A stretch of DNA of 64,000 nt from Asterias rubens (lineage: Eukaryota; Echinodermata; Asteroidea; Forcipulatida; Asteriidae), in assembly GCF_902459465.1 (NCBI RefSeq), contig NC_047066.1, forward strand, positions 11,163,047 to 11,227,046. Direction: 5' to 3'. Positions 34,114 to 44,145 of this stretch are shown in pieces. Numbering within the stretch: the first letter of the stretch is position 1; the number at the start of each line of letters is the position of its first letter. Both the position numbers and the translations under genes were made by a program. The notes beneath the pieces were generated by a model that was not told the origin of the DNA, did no database searches, and worked only from the letters and a program-made list of their open reading frames with translations.

Positions 34114-34280
34114 ATGGCAGGGGAGACTGAATATGAAGGGGAATCGTCCACGTCGATACCGATGCTTCTTGTTAATGCGGCCTTCGAGTATGACACCCAG
34201 AAGATTGTTCACATCAAGAATAAGAAGATTGGATTCCTAAATCGTCTTATGCAGCTTGCCATCATTGGCTACATCATTGG
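34114..34280 (+). CDS. P2X-A coding exon 1
   Basis: 55 codons plus two bases: cytoplasmic N-terminus with YDTQK, then most of TM1. Phase 2 at a GTGAGT donor. The start is the ATG of [12 protein letters not shown]. Confidence 0.93.
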
Positions 34281-37200
34281 GTGAGTATTTACTCATGGAA
34301 GTGTTAGGTTAATTATAAATGTTGAATTGGCATCGGATTCGGAGAAAAGGAATACTAATTTGGTTTAACCCTTACACCCTCTAAATGCCCCACAGGTACC
34401 CATTTTTACCCCCGTTGAAGAGAAGCAATAAAACATCTTGCTCAAGGACAAGTGTCATGACCGGGATTTGAACCCACACTACGGTGACTTAACCACCAGG
34501 GCCCAATTTCATAGAGCTGCTAAGCACACAACTTTACTTAGCATGCAATTGTTGCCTTGATAAAAACAGGATTACCAAACAAATTTCCATATGGTTTTCA
34601 GGATAAGCATACAATGGCTGAACACCAGTAGCGATAAGCAAGAAATGGAAATTTGGTTGGTAATCTTGTTTTTTTCAAGGAAGAAATTTCATGCTTAGCA
34701 AATTTTCGTGCTTAGCAGCTCTATGAAATTGGGCCCTGAACTTGAATTTGATGCTTTAAAAAACAACTCAGCCATGTCACCCTACCCATGTAAATGTATT
34801 GGAACACTTAGTAGGGGATAATATTTTACAAAACATTTAACACTTGATACAATTTCATTTTTCAGGTATGCCATTGTTTACAAGAAAGGATACCAGTCAA
34901 CGGATATTGTTGTAAGTTCCGTCACATCCAAGATGAAGGGTGTCTCCTATACCAACATCAGCGGCCTACCAGATCTAAACATCGATGAAAACGAGACTGC
35001 TCCATACAATAGGATATGGGATGTTTCAGACTATGTCATACCTCCCCAGGTAATAGCACTCGGACCTAATGCTAAACAATAAAGCTATTTAAGGTACTGG
35101 ATACTACCGGTAACTACACCAAATAATTGTTAGTACAAAAACTTACCTGATTACAAGCAATGGAGAGCTGTTGATAGTAAAACCTATTGTGAGAAACAGC
35201 TCCCTCTGAAGTAATGTAGTTTTTGAGAAAGAGGTAAATTCTCACTATTATATAAAAACTTTGTTTAGTCATGGTTTAAACTCAACAACAGTCGGTGACT
35301 GAAGTAAAGTGTTTAGAAAAGCCTGCTTGAACTGGTCTGTAATTTTGTGATTGTTTGTGTTTTGTCCCCTCAGCAATCTGATGCTTTTTTTGTGATGACC
35401 AACATGATTATTACGCCCAACCAAAAAAGAGGAAAATGTGCTGAGGTAAGAATTCATTTCGTTTGCAAACTACTATTTATTATCAAGTTTTAGCAGTTCG
35501 TTTCTTTGTAGGATGAAAAACAGTTGTGCCCCAATTTCATGGTTCTCGACCGCCGAATGAATTCTGTGCTTACAATCACCCTTCTCCGCTTAGGTGCAAG
35601 CACAAGCCAAAATTTCATGCTAACCCGTGAAATACGCTTGATGTAAGCACAGAATTCCCTACTTCCACAAGCGTCTTTTCTTTGCTTACGGTAAGCAGAG
35701 CAATGAAATTGGGCCCAGTTGTGAAATCAACTAAGTATAGCACTGATGACTTATCACACATTGATGTAGGTATAAAACCTCAATAATCGTGGTTCTTTGT
35801 TGGTTCTTTGTAGGATCCAGATATGTTCAATGTTAGTTGTTCGCCATCTGCCCAACAATGCCAAAAGGGAGTTCCAGTTCCCAACGGAAATGGTAAAGTA
35901 TGAAATAAGACGAATCTCATCTAAACAAAAATGTATTCTTATTGGTGACTCAAGTGAGTATAATTTGATTTTACCCTTATACACCGATGTGTGTAAGCAC
36001 TGTATACTCGGTACCTTCCCGAGTTCTGTAAATCTTAAATCGCTGCGGTAGCCCCTGCTAAAATATAGGATTCATTATTCCTTAGCTTCCGGGCAATCTT
36101 GATGGCCTAGTTGGTAAGACATTTGCTCTAGAATGGGACAGGTTGTGGGTTCGAATCCCACCCGAGAAGTACGCATGTGAATTTCTTTGGGGTTGGATAG
36201 TTCAGTGTTAGAAAGTGTCTCCAGGCCTGGATGCTTCGTTTTTAAAATGGCAAGGGTACCAGAGCACTTTATCATTGGTAAAGGGCAACCTAAATTTCTA
36301 CTGATGCATTTCAAGGGCACAAAGGCAATGACCAGACCAGGGGGCATGGAGGCAATCGCCTTTGGTGTCCCTGTTTTGTTTTGTTGTTTTTTGTTTGAAG
36401 TATGGACTTGTGAAAAAGCTGACAGAAATTTTATTCCCATCCTCTAGTTTTCAGTTGAGACACCCATACAACCAACTTGTGAAGAAGATAATAATATTAT
36501 AATATATATATATTTTTATTTTTTTTATATATTTTTTATAATAGATGTTAAATTTGCATCTGGGATAAAGAATATTAATTTTTGGTTTTTACCCATATAC
36601 ACCAATGTAGCACTGTATACTCAGTACTTTCCCAAGTCCTGTGAAAAAAACAATTTTAATAAAAAAAGTTACTGCTTTTATCAGTACAGTTTATGTAATG
36701 ATATGTTTTATTTTTGATGTGTTTTCCAATGCTGCAGGAGTCCAAACTGGGGAGTGTGGTAACTTCACATTCCCAAATGGTAGCACAACTCATACATGTG
36801 AGATCTTTGCCTGGTGTCCAGTGGAGTATGACGTAAACCCAACGTAAGTCCACTGGCCAGCTCTTTATATTTTACAGTTATAGAGAAAAGAACCCAACAA
36901 CCGATTTCATGAATCTAAAGTTAGAACGAGTAACCCGTCCTAACTTAGTATTGGTTTAATGTGTCCTAACGTTTATGCATACGAAACTCGTCCTAAGTGC
37001 TAAGATTAATCTAAGTTGGGAAGAGTTTGGTGAAACCGACAACAGACTCCCTGTGTAGAGAATGTGAAGATTAATGTTTTTGTTTACAAAAGAAAACAAG
37101 GGGTAGGCTAGGGGTAGAGATAAGGGGCTGATTTTAATCGTCAGAGGTCGGAAACTCAAAAGACTTGAAGAATTTGAAGATGGGACGAGGGAGTAATTTA

Positions 37201-40200
37201 AGGGGGATATCTGTCGGGGAAAAAAGGTGAAGGCAAAGAAGGGTGGTAACAATATGAAATTGTGAAATTATCCTAATTGATTTACAGGCAGAGTGAGCCG
37301 GTGCTGAATGATGCTCGAGACTTCACTGTTCTCATTAAGAACACGGCTACGTATCCAAAGTTCAATTTCTCAAAGTAAGTACTCATCAGTATTTGGAGAT
37401 TCTGGTTATGGGAAATTCATGTAATGAGGGCCATGACAGGGATTCAAACCCACGCTCTGATGACCCATCCATTGGAAATTTAGTACAGCTTGATTGTTAG
37501 TTTGGTCATTTGTTTGCTTTATGTCTCATTGGTTTTAAAGGAACATGACAGAATTGGTTTTTGCTAACCAAACAGTTGCTGGTAGTGTAAGTACTTTATG
37601 TAATCCAACATATGCATAAACTGAAAAGCCTGTAGAAATTTGAGATCGATCGACCATCTGGGTTACGAATTAATAGTGAAAAACCGATAACACATTTTTG
37701 CATGGCATCGATGCAAAAAGAAAAATGAATAAAACGCTCACTGAGCGATAAACTCCAAACACGAAATAAGATTATTTATTTCTCAACTAATATGACATTT
37801 CAGACAATGATATTTCATGGAATGTGTTCTACTATAGACCGTGTAAGTTTTATGTTAATCTGTGATCTTCACGATTTTTTTGTTTCTTACCAATTCTGTA
37901 ACATTCCTTTAACATTTTGTATTGACGTTTCTTTTGCAGGAGAAATATTCTTGAAAGTTCCAATAAAACTTATCTTCAGAAGTGTAAGTACAACAGCCAT
38001 ACAGATCCATACTGTCCGATCTTCAGGTTGGGAGACATCGTCCATGAGACGGGGGAGGACTTTAAAACAATGGCGTATAGTGTGAGTACTTAAAGACACT
38101 GGACACTATAGGTAATTGTCAAAGACCAGTCTTCTCACTTTGTGTATCTCAACATATATGCATAAAATAATAAACCTGTGAAAATTTAAGCTCAATCAGT
38201 CAATGTAGTTGCGAGATAGTAATGAAAGAAAAAACACCCTTGTCACACGGAAATGTGTGCTTTCAGATGCTTGATTTCGAGACCTCAAATTCCAAACCTG
38301 AGGTCTCAAAATCAAGTTCGCGGAAAATTACTTCTTTCTCGAAAACTACGTTACCTCAGAGGGAGCCGTTTCTCACAATGTTGTGTACTATCAACCTCTC
38401 CCCATTATTTGTTACCAAGTAAGATTTTATGCTAATAATTATTTTGAGTATTTACCAATAGTGTCCACTGCCTTTAAAAGTATTTTACGGATTGAAAGAA
38501 CTGACAAATTAGTCCAGTTCATGTTTTGTGTTGTAACCGTATCCTTCGCAATTCAGCTCCTCAGCTTTGAGTAGGGATGCTTAACTTTCAAAATTTGTTT
38601 TCAGTACCCGCTGCTAACACATAGGATTGAACATGCCTCTAGCCACCAGTCTAGCTTGGCGGTCTAGTGGTAAGACATCTGCTCTAGCAAATGGGTATTA
38701 CAGAACTCCGGAAAGTAATGAATATACAGTGCTTTTATCGGTGTACGGGTAATTGCAATTAGAATTCGTCCTGCCTCTAGCCATCGGGCTAGCGCATTGG
38801 TCTAGTGGTAAGACATCTGCTCTAGCAATGCAAAGGTCGTTTGTTAGGATCCAACCCGAGTGATTTGCCTGTTTGTTTTATGGAACTAGGGGAAAACACC
38901 GAGTTTACAGTGCTTACTCATATCGGTGTAAGGGTAAGATAAAAATAACAAATTTGTATTATGAATTATTATATAATTTGTTTTATTTTTTACATCAGGG
39001 AGGAGTTGTAGCAATCTCTATCAACTGGGATTGTAATTTGGATTATAGTCAGAAAGAATGTCGTCCTGTTTATACATTTGCAAGACTGGATAATAAGGAT
39101 GCCAAACTGGCAAAGGGCTATAACTTCAGGTAAGTCTGTCAAACCAGAACCCATTACAGCGTCATTGCAGCCAAATCAAGGCAGGGTTGCCCTTTATTTC
39201 AATTGCTGAAGGTGTGCTATATGCTGGTATTTACTTTAAAGGGTTTGGGTTCTTTTCGTATCACACAAACATCCACAGACTTACATTAAACTAACATGAT
39301 TTAATAATAATGATGGCAGAAAATTTCCCTTGAATTATTACTCGCCGAGGTGCTGTAGTTTTGAGAAATGAGTAAGACAATTTCACAAAAACCATGTAGC
39401 ATCTACAATGGATTTACTTGACTCTCCTGACTCTCCTGAAAACATTGCTGAATCTTCTTGATTTCGCAAACAAAATATTTCCCGGAGGAAAATGGAGTTA
39501 GGATGGAGTTAGCCTCCAAGTGAGACTCTGCTAGGGTTTATCGTCGGGCAATATTTTTTCCATTTATACCATTGGTAATTTTGTTTGGTATGCAGTTTGC
39601 AACCGCTAATTCTATTTTCTCGTTCCATGGTCTTTTTGTGTTTGCAGATATTCCCACTACTACCAGGACACTGGAGGTGCTGATTCACGTACATTATACA
39701 AGGCCTATGGTATTCTCTTTAAGATCATTGTTACAGGCACTGCAAGAAAGTTTGACTTTGTACCTCTGATGCTGAATATAGGATCTGGCTTAGCGCTGCT
39801 GACCATGGTTGGTACTTTTTGGAGTTTGGGGACCGTACACCTTGTCGTGGTTTCTGGGGCCTTTCTTAAAACTTTGGTTTGGGCTCTGGCTTAAGCTTCT
39901 GCAGCCGATTTCCTGAAACGCTAGGATTAATCCTATATCGTGTTAGGACGAGTAACCCGTCCTAACTTAGGATGGGTTCAATGTGTCCTACGTCTTTGGA
40001 TATGGAACTTAACTCTTCCTAAGTCATAAGATCAATCTGAGTTAGGAAGAGTTTGGCAAAATCGACATCAGGCTCTGTCTGCTGATATTCGAAACACTTT
40101 GTGCAGTAGGTGCTGCTCCCAAAAAGCAGTTTAAAGGCCTGGCTGCGTTTCCACTACGTAGGCAGCGCGTAAGCCTGAGCCGAGGTTTGAGAAAGGCCCT

Positions 40201-42339
40201 TGGTCTGGGACATTGAGGTCTCGGTCTCGGTCTTGGTCTTTGACTATTGAGTCTCCACTACAAAACTGCCCTATAAACACGCAAACTAACAGGGTACTTT
40301 TAACAATGGAACCAGTCTAAATGGAACAATGCTACCCCACAACAAGGTTTTCTTTTTTTAGTGCTACCCTACATATGATTTCTTTAGAAAAGGGAAGACT
40401 TAAGAAGAGTAACAACGGAAAATACACCCTGTAACTTTGTAAGGGGGTGTGTGGGGAGTTGAAGGCTCTGTTATTATCTATCGAACAGGCTTGGAATTTC
40501 ATCTTTAAAGGGGCATGGCCATATTCATGTAACAAAGGGCACTTCCATTGAAAAAAAAAAAAAATGACAAACTTTTTAAGGTAAGCCATGGTCTTCAAGG
40601 CCTTAGGTTAGGGATACCTTCGTATTGTACATGTTCAGAGTCGATTGTGTTTTATGGTTTTTATTTTTCATATGCTGTTATTATTTTTAATTTTACAGTC
40701 GACCATTGCCTGTGATATCATCGTATGTTACATCTTAAAGGGGCGCGACTACTACAAGAAGAAGAAATACATGAATGTGAACCCTGATGATGACGCCGAT
40801 TATCAAGTGAGTCAAATTCCTTCTTTGTCAAATCAATATGATAGATTCAGATCTCTTGTCTTTGAACCGGTTGGCTTTGGGATTAAAATCCCAGTTCCTG
40901 TTGCCAGTGCTGGATGATTTTCGGTCAAAAAGACTTCTTTTAACTCTTTCACCATTCACTCTCGTTTTGAATTTTGAATGAAAAATCCTCAGCTTTTATT
41001 TATTTTTTTTCAAAGAAAAAATACATCAAAACTTTCTCAGCAAACAGAATTTATCTTGCATGTTTGGTTTGCGGTAACACCATGTGTGTATCTACTTGCC
41101 AGGTAGACTTTGTTCGTGGAGAACTGTCTTGCTTTATTTTACTACCGTGGAGTAGATAATCGGGGGATCGGGAGACTTCTCAGTTCTGAAAAGAATTGTT
41201 TTGCTTTTTAACTGTTACCAGGGCGGATGGTATAGAAAATAGGCTGGGACTACTACTTTAGCTTCGTGATTAACTGTACTGCCGCAGAGTCAGTTCTGAA
41301 TGGGTCTCAATATTTTGACTTGCTTGCTTGAGTCATAGTCAGGAGACTGAATTTATCTTGTTGATTTGTGTTGCCTTGGTACATCCCAAAGTCAATAGAA
41401 TTTCTTGAGTGATAGTGCCCTTTTGTGATAGCATGTATGTTATTGGTCGTACATGTACGACCAATAACAATTCTTGAGTACATACAAAAAACCTGTACAT
41501 GTACGTAAATGGCACTTTTGGGAATACATAAAATTGAGCGTACATAAACGTCCTTGTCACTGAAAAAGCTAATAGCCGCTAATAATTTGTTTTGATAATG
41601 AAACTCTGTTCAGACACCCACATTGAGAACATTATTATCCTGAAAGACCTTCACAATTAATCTTCATTTGCTACTCAACATGAGCAATCACTATGCACAA
41701 TCAGTCCAAATATTTGTTGCTGTGCAGAAATTTCTCTGGATGCACTCGCTCTTAGAGTCCACCAGACATGCCAGGGCTAGAATTGGGGGAGGGGGTGGGG
41801 AACTAAGCTTGTAGCTGCACCAGAATTTAGTGTGCAAGACCAGAAATGATATGAGAAGAGAAAATGCCTACATGTACAAAGTTTAAAGGCAGTGGACTCT
41901 ATTTGTAATTACTCAAAATAGTTTTTAGCATAAAAACTTGCTCGGTAACAAGTAATGGAGAGCTGTTGATAGTATAAAACATGGCTCCCTCTGAAGTAAC
42001 AGTTTTCGAGAAAGAATACATTTTTCACAAATTTGATTTAGAGACCTCAGATTTAGATTTTGAGGTCTCGAAAATCAAGCATCTGAAAGCACACAACTTC
42101 GTGTGACATTAGTTTGATAATCAACAGAATTATATATAATATCAGAGTGAAAGTCACCATTTCAACAGAAACACAAGAGTGCCAGACTTGTCCAGTCATG
42201 AGTTTACTGGCCTGGTGCTAAATTCAATCTGGCTTCTGGCCAGTAGTCTACAGTGGAATGTAAGTTAGATCCCTGTCCATGTTCCTTCAACTGATTCCAT
42301 TTTGTGTGTTATTTTGTGTCATTTCAGGTCTTTAATTGA
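34114..42339 (+). CDS. P2RX4-like: P2X receptor, ATP-gated cation channel, complete (P2X4-like)
   Basis: Trimeric plasma-membrane cation channel opened by extracellular ATP. Coding exons: 34114-34280, 34866-35049, 35374-35445, 35814-35892, 36738-36843, 37288-37374, 37940-38081, 38999-39129, 39648-39807, 40699-40806, 42328-42339. All have GT/AG borders and compatible phases, giving about 415 residues (human P2X4 is 388). Seen: N-terminal YDTQK, the conserved Y-x-T-x-K motif; TM1 ending at IIGYAIVY; ATP-site lysines K78 and K80 in SKMKG, NFSKRN (230-234), NFR (321-323) and K341; ten ectodomain cysteines in the usual order; TM2 from NIGSGLALL to [10 protein letters not shown]; and the cytoplasmic YYKKK stabilising motif. 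Exon borders follow vertebrate P2X genes except that the usual exons 9 and 10 are fused. The tiny last exon (Val-Phe-Asn-stop) is the least certain piece. A second P2X gene starts 12 kb downstream. Confidence 0.95.
34390..34497 (-). mobile_element. Second SINE family, fragment, P2X-A intron 1
   Basis: AAGTGTCATGACCGGGATTT with GAACCCACACT, the B-box half of the 22780-type SINE, cut by the fold-back element at 34498. Confidence 0.65.
34498..34738. mobile_element. Fold-back element with GGGCCCAATTTCATAGAGCT ends, P2X-A intron 1
   Basis: Inverted ends about 28 bp (GGGCCCAATTTCATAGAGCT, then GCTAAGCAC), inner CCTTGATAAAAACAGGATTA and its complement. Same family as 50252-50494; a decayed half lies at 5027-5105. 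Confidence 0.85.
34866..35049 (+). CDS. P2X-A coding exon 2
   Basis: Residues 56-117: end of TM1, GYQSTD, the ATP-site lysines K78/K80, a variable loop, and [12 protein letters not shown]. An internal GTAAGT (34912) is read as coding. Confidence 0.95.
35089..35260 (-). mobile_element. Family A partial element, P2X-A intron 2
   Basis: Left half only; begins 40 bases after P2X-A exon 2 and fades out after TTTTTGAGAAAGAGGTAAAT. Confidence 0.75.
35374..35445 (+). CDS. P2X-A coding exon 3
   Basis: Encodes [20 protein letters not shown] and the first ectodomain cysteine; phase 0 on both sides. Confidence 0.95.
35529..35715. mobile_element. Fold-back element with 8-bp target duplication, P2X-A intron 3
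   Basis: Short relative of 7272-7528. The flanks are CAGTTGTG on both sides (35521-35528 and 35716-35723), an 8-bp duplication typical of hAT insertions. Confidence 0.75.
35814..35892 (+). CDS. P2X-A coding exon 4
   Basis: Head-domain piece with two cysteines (SCSPSAQQC); phase 0 in and phase 1 out. Confidence 0.9.
36047..36180 (+). mobile_element. tRNA-derived SINE, P2X-A intron 4
   Basis: A-box-like TAGTTGGTAAGACA and B box GGTTCGAATCC with GTGGGTTCGAATCCCACCCG arm; no proper acceptor stem or anticodon loop, so not a tRNA gene. An inverted SINE tail (35968-36035) sits directly to its left. Confidence 0.8.
36226..36372 (+). repeat. Dispersed repeat with GGCAAGGG / AAGGGCAC motif, P2X-A intron 4
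   Basis: TGGATGCTTCGTTTTTAAAA, GGTAAAGGGCAACCTAAATT and GAGGCAATCGCC are shared with 20772-20920. The long frame here is repeat-derived. Confidence 0.6.
36545..36655 (-). mobile_element. SINE 3' part, reverse, P2X-A intron 4
   Basis: Complement of the tail seen at 42590-42660 (AGTACTGAGTATACAGTGCT, then GGGTAAAAACC), next to an AT-rich stretch at 36490-36545. It ends 83 bases before exon 5. Confidence 0.7.
36738..36843 (+). CDS. P2X-A coding exon 5
   Basis: Encodes [20 protein letters not shown] and [10 protein letters not shown], with three cysteines and N-glycosylation sites; gctgcag acceptor, gtaagt donor. Confidence 0.95.
36900..37045. repeat. Dispersed repeat with CGTCCTAACTTAG palindromes, P2X-A intron 5
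   Basis: GAGTAACCCGTCCTAACTTA ... GAAGAGTTTGGTGAAACCGA; the same family is at 39905-40075, 545-640 and 24287-24345. Confidence 0.7.
37288..37374 (+). CDS. P2X-A coding exon 6
   Basis: Encodes [19 protein letters not shown], the conserved ATP-pocket strand; phase 2 on both sides. Confidence 0.95.
37424..37490 (-). mobile_element. Second SINE family, fragment, P2X-A intron 6
   Basis: GCCATGACAGGGATTCAAAC with CCACGCTCTGATGA; B-box half only. Confidence 0.6.
37940..38081 (+). CDS. P2X-A coding exon 7
   Basis: Encodes [30 protein letters not shown] and DFKTMAYS, with two cysteines. Its donor GTGAGT lies directly against a family A element that begins at 38090. Confidence 0.95.
38090..38477 (+). 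mobile_element. Family A TTAA element abutting P2X-A exon 7 donor
   Basis: Full-length. Its first TTAA begins nine bases after the last base of P2X-A exon 7, so the splice donor sits directly against the element. Confidence 0.9.
38604..38938 (+). mobile_element. Two tandem SINE copies, P2X-A intron 7
   Basis: Copies 38604-38758 and 38764-38938, each with GGTCTAGTGGTAAGACATCT and a tail ending in CGGTGTA(C/A)GGGTAA. The first lacks its B box by deletion. Confidence 0.75.
38999..39129 (+). CDS. P2X-A coding exon 8
   Basis: Encodes [15 protein letters not shown], the last cysteine pair, and GYNF of the ATP-site NFR motif; phase 2 out. Confidence 0.95.
39225..39420. mobile_element. Fragment of the 3235-type fold-back element, P2X-A intron 8
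   Basis: Shares ACATCCACAGACTTACATTA and GAGGTGCTGTAGTTTTGAGA with 3235-3605. Confidence 0.6.
39648..39807 (+). CDS. P2X-A coding exon 9 (fused vertebrate exons 9 and 10)
   Basis: Encodes [24 protein letters not shown] with ATP-site K341, and the first part of TM2. The donor is GTTGGT, weaker than the others. Confidence 0.93.
39905..40075. repeat. Dispersed repeat, same family as 36900, P2X-A intron 9
   Basis: CGATTTCCTGAAACGCTAGG ... GAAGAGTTTGGCAAAATCGA; the ends are inverted (CGATTT.C/GAAATCG type). Confidence 0.7.
40699..40806 (+). CDS. P2X-A coding exon 10
   Basis: Encodes [19 protein letters not shown] plus [17 protein letters not shown]: second half of TM2 and the start of the C-terminal tail with the YxxxK motif. 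Confidence 0.95.
41439..41468. repeat. 30-bp perfect palindrome
   Basis: Half-site GTTATTGGTCGTACA followed immediately by its complement; no loop. P2X-A intron 10. Confidence 0.95.
41883..42107 (-). mobile_element. Family A partial element, P2X-A intron 10
   Basis: Left half; stops after the AACTTCGTGTGACA block. Confidence 0.8.
42328..42339 (+). CDS. P2X-A coding exon 11 (last three residues)
   Basis: A good pyrimidine-rich acceptor (gtgtcatttcag) is followed by Val-Phe-Asn and a stop in the required phase 0. Such a short exon cannot be proved from sequence. If the previous intron is retained instead, 37 other residues precede a stop at 40915. Confidence 0.5.
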   Translation, partial: VFN

Positions 42340-42370
42340 AGAAACAAACAAGTCAGAACATCCACAAATA

Positions 42371-42434
42371 AGAGATGTTTAATTTGCATCGGGATAAATA
42401 TTTTTGTATCCCTGATGCAAATTTGACATCTCTT
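42371..42434. repeat. Imperfect hairpin at the SINE boundary
   Basis: AAGAGATGT..AATTTGCATCGGGATA pairs with TATCCCTGATGCAAATTTGACATCTCTT. It lies directly after the proposed P2X-A stop codon. Confidence 0.7.
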
Positions 42435-42435
42435 T

Positions 42436-42665
42436 TATTGTTGCGGTACCCGCTGCCAAAACATTATGATTCAAACTGCCTCTAGCTACCGGGAAACCTC
42501 GGTAGTCTGGTTGGTAAGACACTGCTCTAGATTTGCAAGGGTCGTGGGTTTGAATCCACACGAGTAACATGCCTGTGATTTTTTTTTCACAGAACTAGGG
42601 AAAGTACTGAGTATACAGTGCTTACACACAATGGTGAATGGGTAAAAGCCAAAATTAATATCCAC
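42436..42665 (+). mobile_element. tRNA-derived SINE, P2X-A 3' region
   Basis: The fullest SINE copy: TGGTTGGTAAGACA A-box, GGTTTGAATCC B box, CACAGAACTAGGGAAAGTAC middle and AGTATACAGTGCTTACACAC tail. Confidence 0.85.
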
Positions 42666-43288
42666 AAAGAAATTCATCATAAAGTTTAGACGCAATAATC
42701 TGAGGGTCAACAGGAATCATCAGTATTCGTTTTTTGATACTGCTGAGTATTTTATATTAAAAGTTAGTATAATTCCTCCTTTGTAGATTTGTTTAACTTA
42801 TGAATGGCCCCCGGGTGTAATAAAAAACACTCAAATTAAATCATCAAGTAACAAAACCAGGAATGCATGTAAAATTATGCTTTGTACAGTGCGGCCCTTC
42901 CTGGCAAAATGACCCAACTCAGAAATTGTGTTTTTATATAAGATCAGTTCTTGGTAAATTGATGGCGCTTTTCAAGGTTCAAAGACATACCATGTATAGA
43001 TGTGATTACAAGTGTCCTACATGTATCTTGGCTCTTTTTTAACACTTTCACCCTCTTTTATGGCAGAAAAGCTTATCTATGTACTTACCTTTTTCAAAAT
43101 GTCCTTTTTTCGAGTTGGGCTGTTTTGTCATGTAGATTTTTTTTTTAAAACACTTTCGTGTATTATAATCTTTTCTCATTCCTTTTTGTTTTTTACGACT
43201 CTCCTTGATTTTATCATTAGGCTAAATAATGTAAATTGTGTAGATTTTAATTAATGTGTGTATACAGAGTATATTTTGAAAATTTTAT

Positions 43289-43302
43289 AATAAAGTAATA
43301 AA
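43289..43302 (+). terminator. Two overlapping candidate poly(A) signals of P2X-A
   Basis: AATAAA at 43289 and again at 43297, about 950 bases after the proposed stop. They would give a 3' untranslated region that carries a SINE. Confidence 0.4.
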
Positions 43303-43465
43303 TCTTAAATAATTGTTATAGAATCATTCCAAAATTGTAAATTAAGCTAGAAGTGCCAATTTTTATAATGTAAGTGAGCTATTATAGACTCAAATTAAAA
43401 GAAAAATGATTAGCACTATTTAGAGCATTGTGCTACTTCACCAGAAAACTATTCCTAACAACTTC

Positions 43466-44128
43466 CTGCTAAGCATAAATCAGCAGATACCTGCCACAGA
43501 GTCTACATAATGACATGAAATTGTGGCTCGTAACCTTAATCTGGTAAGCATGTTATTTAATGGGATGTGCCTCCATAAACTGTAGGCCCTACCTGTCGTT
43601 TTTGATTATAAGTTTGGATGCATTAATTTGTCTGCTAAGCATAAATCAGCAGATACCAGCCACAGAGTCTGCATAATGACATACAATTGTGGCTGGTAAC
43701 CTTAATGTGGTTAGCATGTTATTTAATGGGATATGCCTCCATAAACTGTAGGCCCTACCTGTCGTTTTTGATTATAAGTTTGGATGCATTAATTTGTCTG
43801 CTAAGCATAAATCAGCAGATACCAGCCACAGAGTCTGCATAATGACATACAATTGTGGCTGGTAACCTTAATGTGGTTAGCATGTTATTTAATGGGATAT
43901 GCCTCCATAAACTGTAGGCCCTACCTGTCGTTTTTGATTATAAGTTTGGATGCATTAATTTGTCTGCTAAGCATAAATCAGCAGATACCTGTCACAGAGT
44001 CTACATAAGGACATGAAATTGTGGCTCGTAACCTTAACATCTGGTAAGCGTGTTATTTTAGTTGTACTTGGATAACGGGATGTGGCTCCACAAACATTTT
44101 TTACTATAAGTTTGGATGCATTAATTTG
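43466..44128. repeat. 166-bp tandem repeat, about four units
   Basis: Unit starts at 43466, 43632, 43798 and 43964 (CTGCTAAGCATAAATCAGCA). Units 2 and 3 are almost identical; unit 4 diverges in its second half. Related to the fold-back DNA near 60430-60680. Confidence 0.93.
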
Positions 44129-44145
44129 TTGTCTATTCCTTTTTC

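Noticed and set aside
36098-36170. tRNA gene
   Set aside because: Has A- and B-box sequences but no acceptor stem or proper anticodon arm; it is the head of a SINE seen in several copies.
36187-36447. 86-residue frame
   Set aside because: Lies in P2X-A intron 4 and coincides with a dispersed repeat also at 20772.
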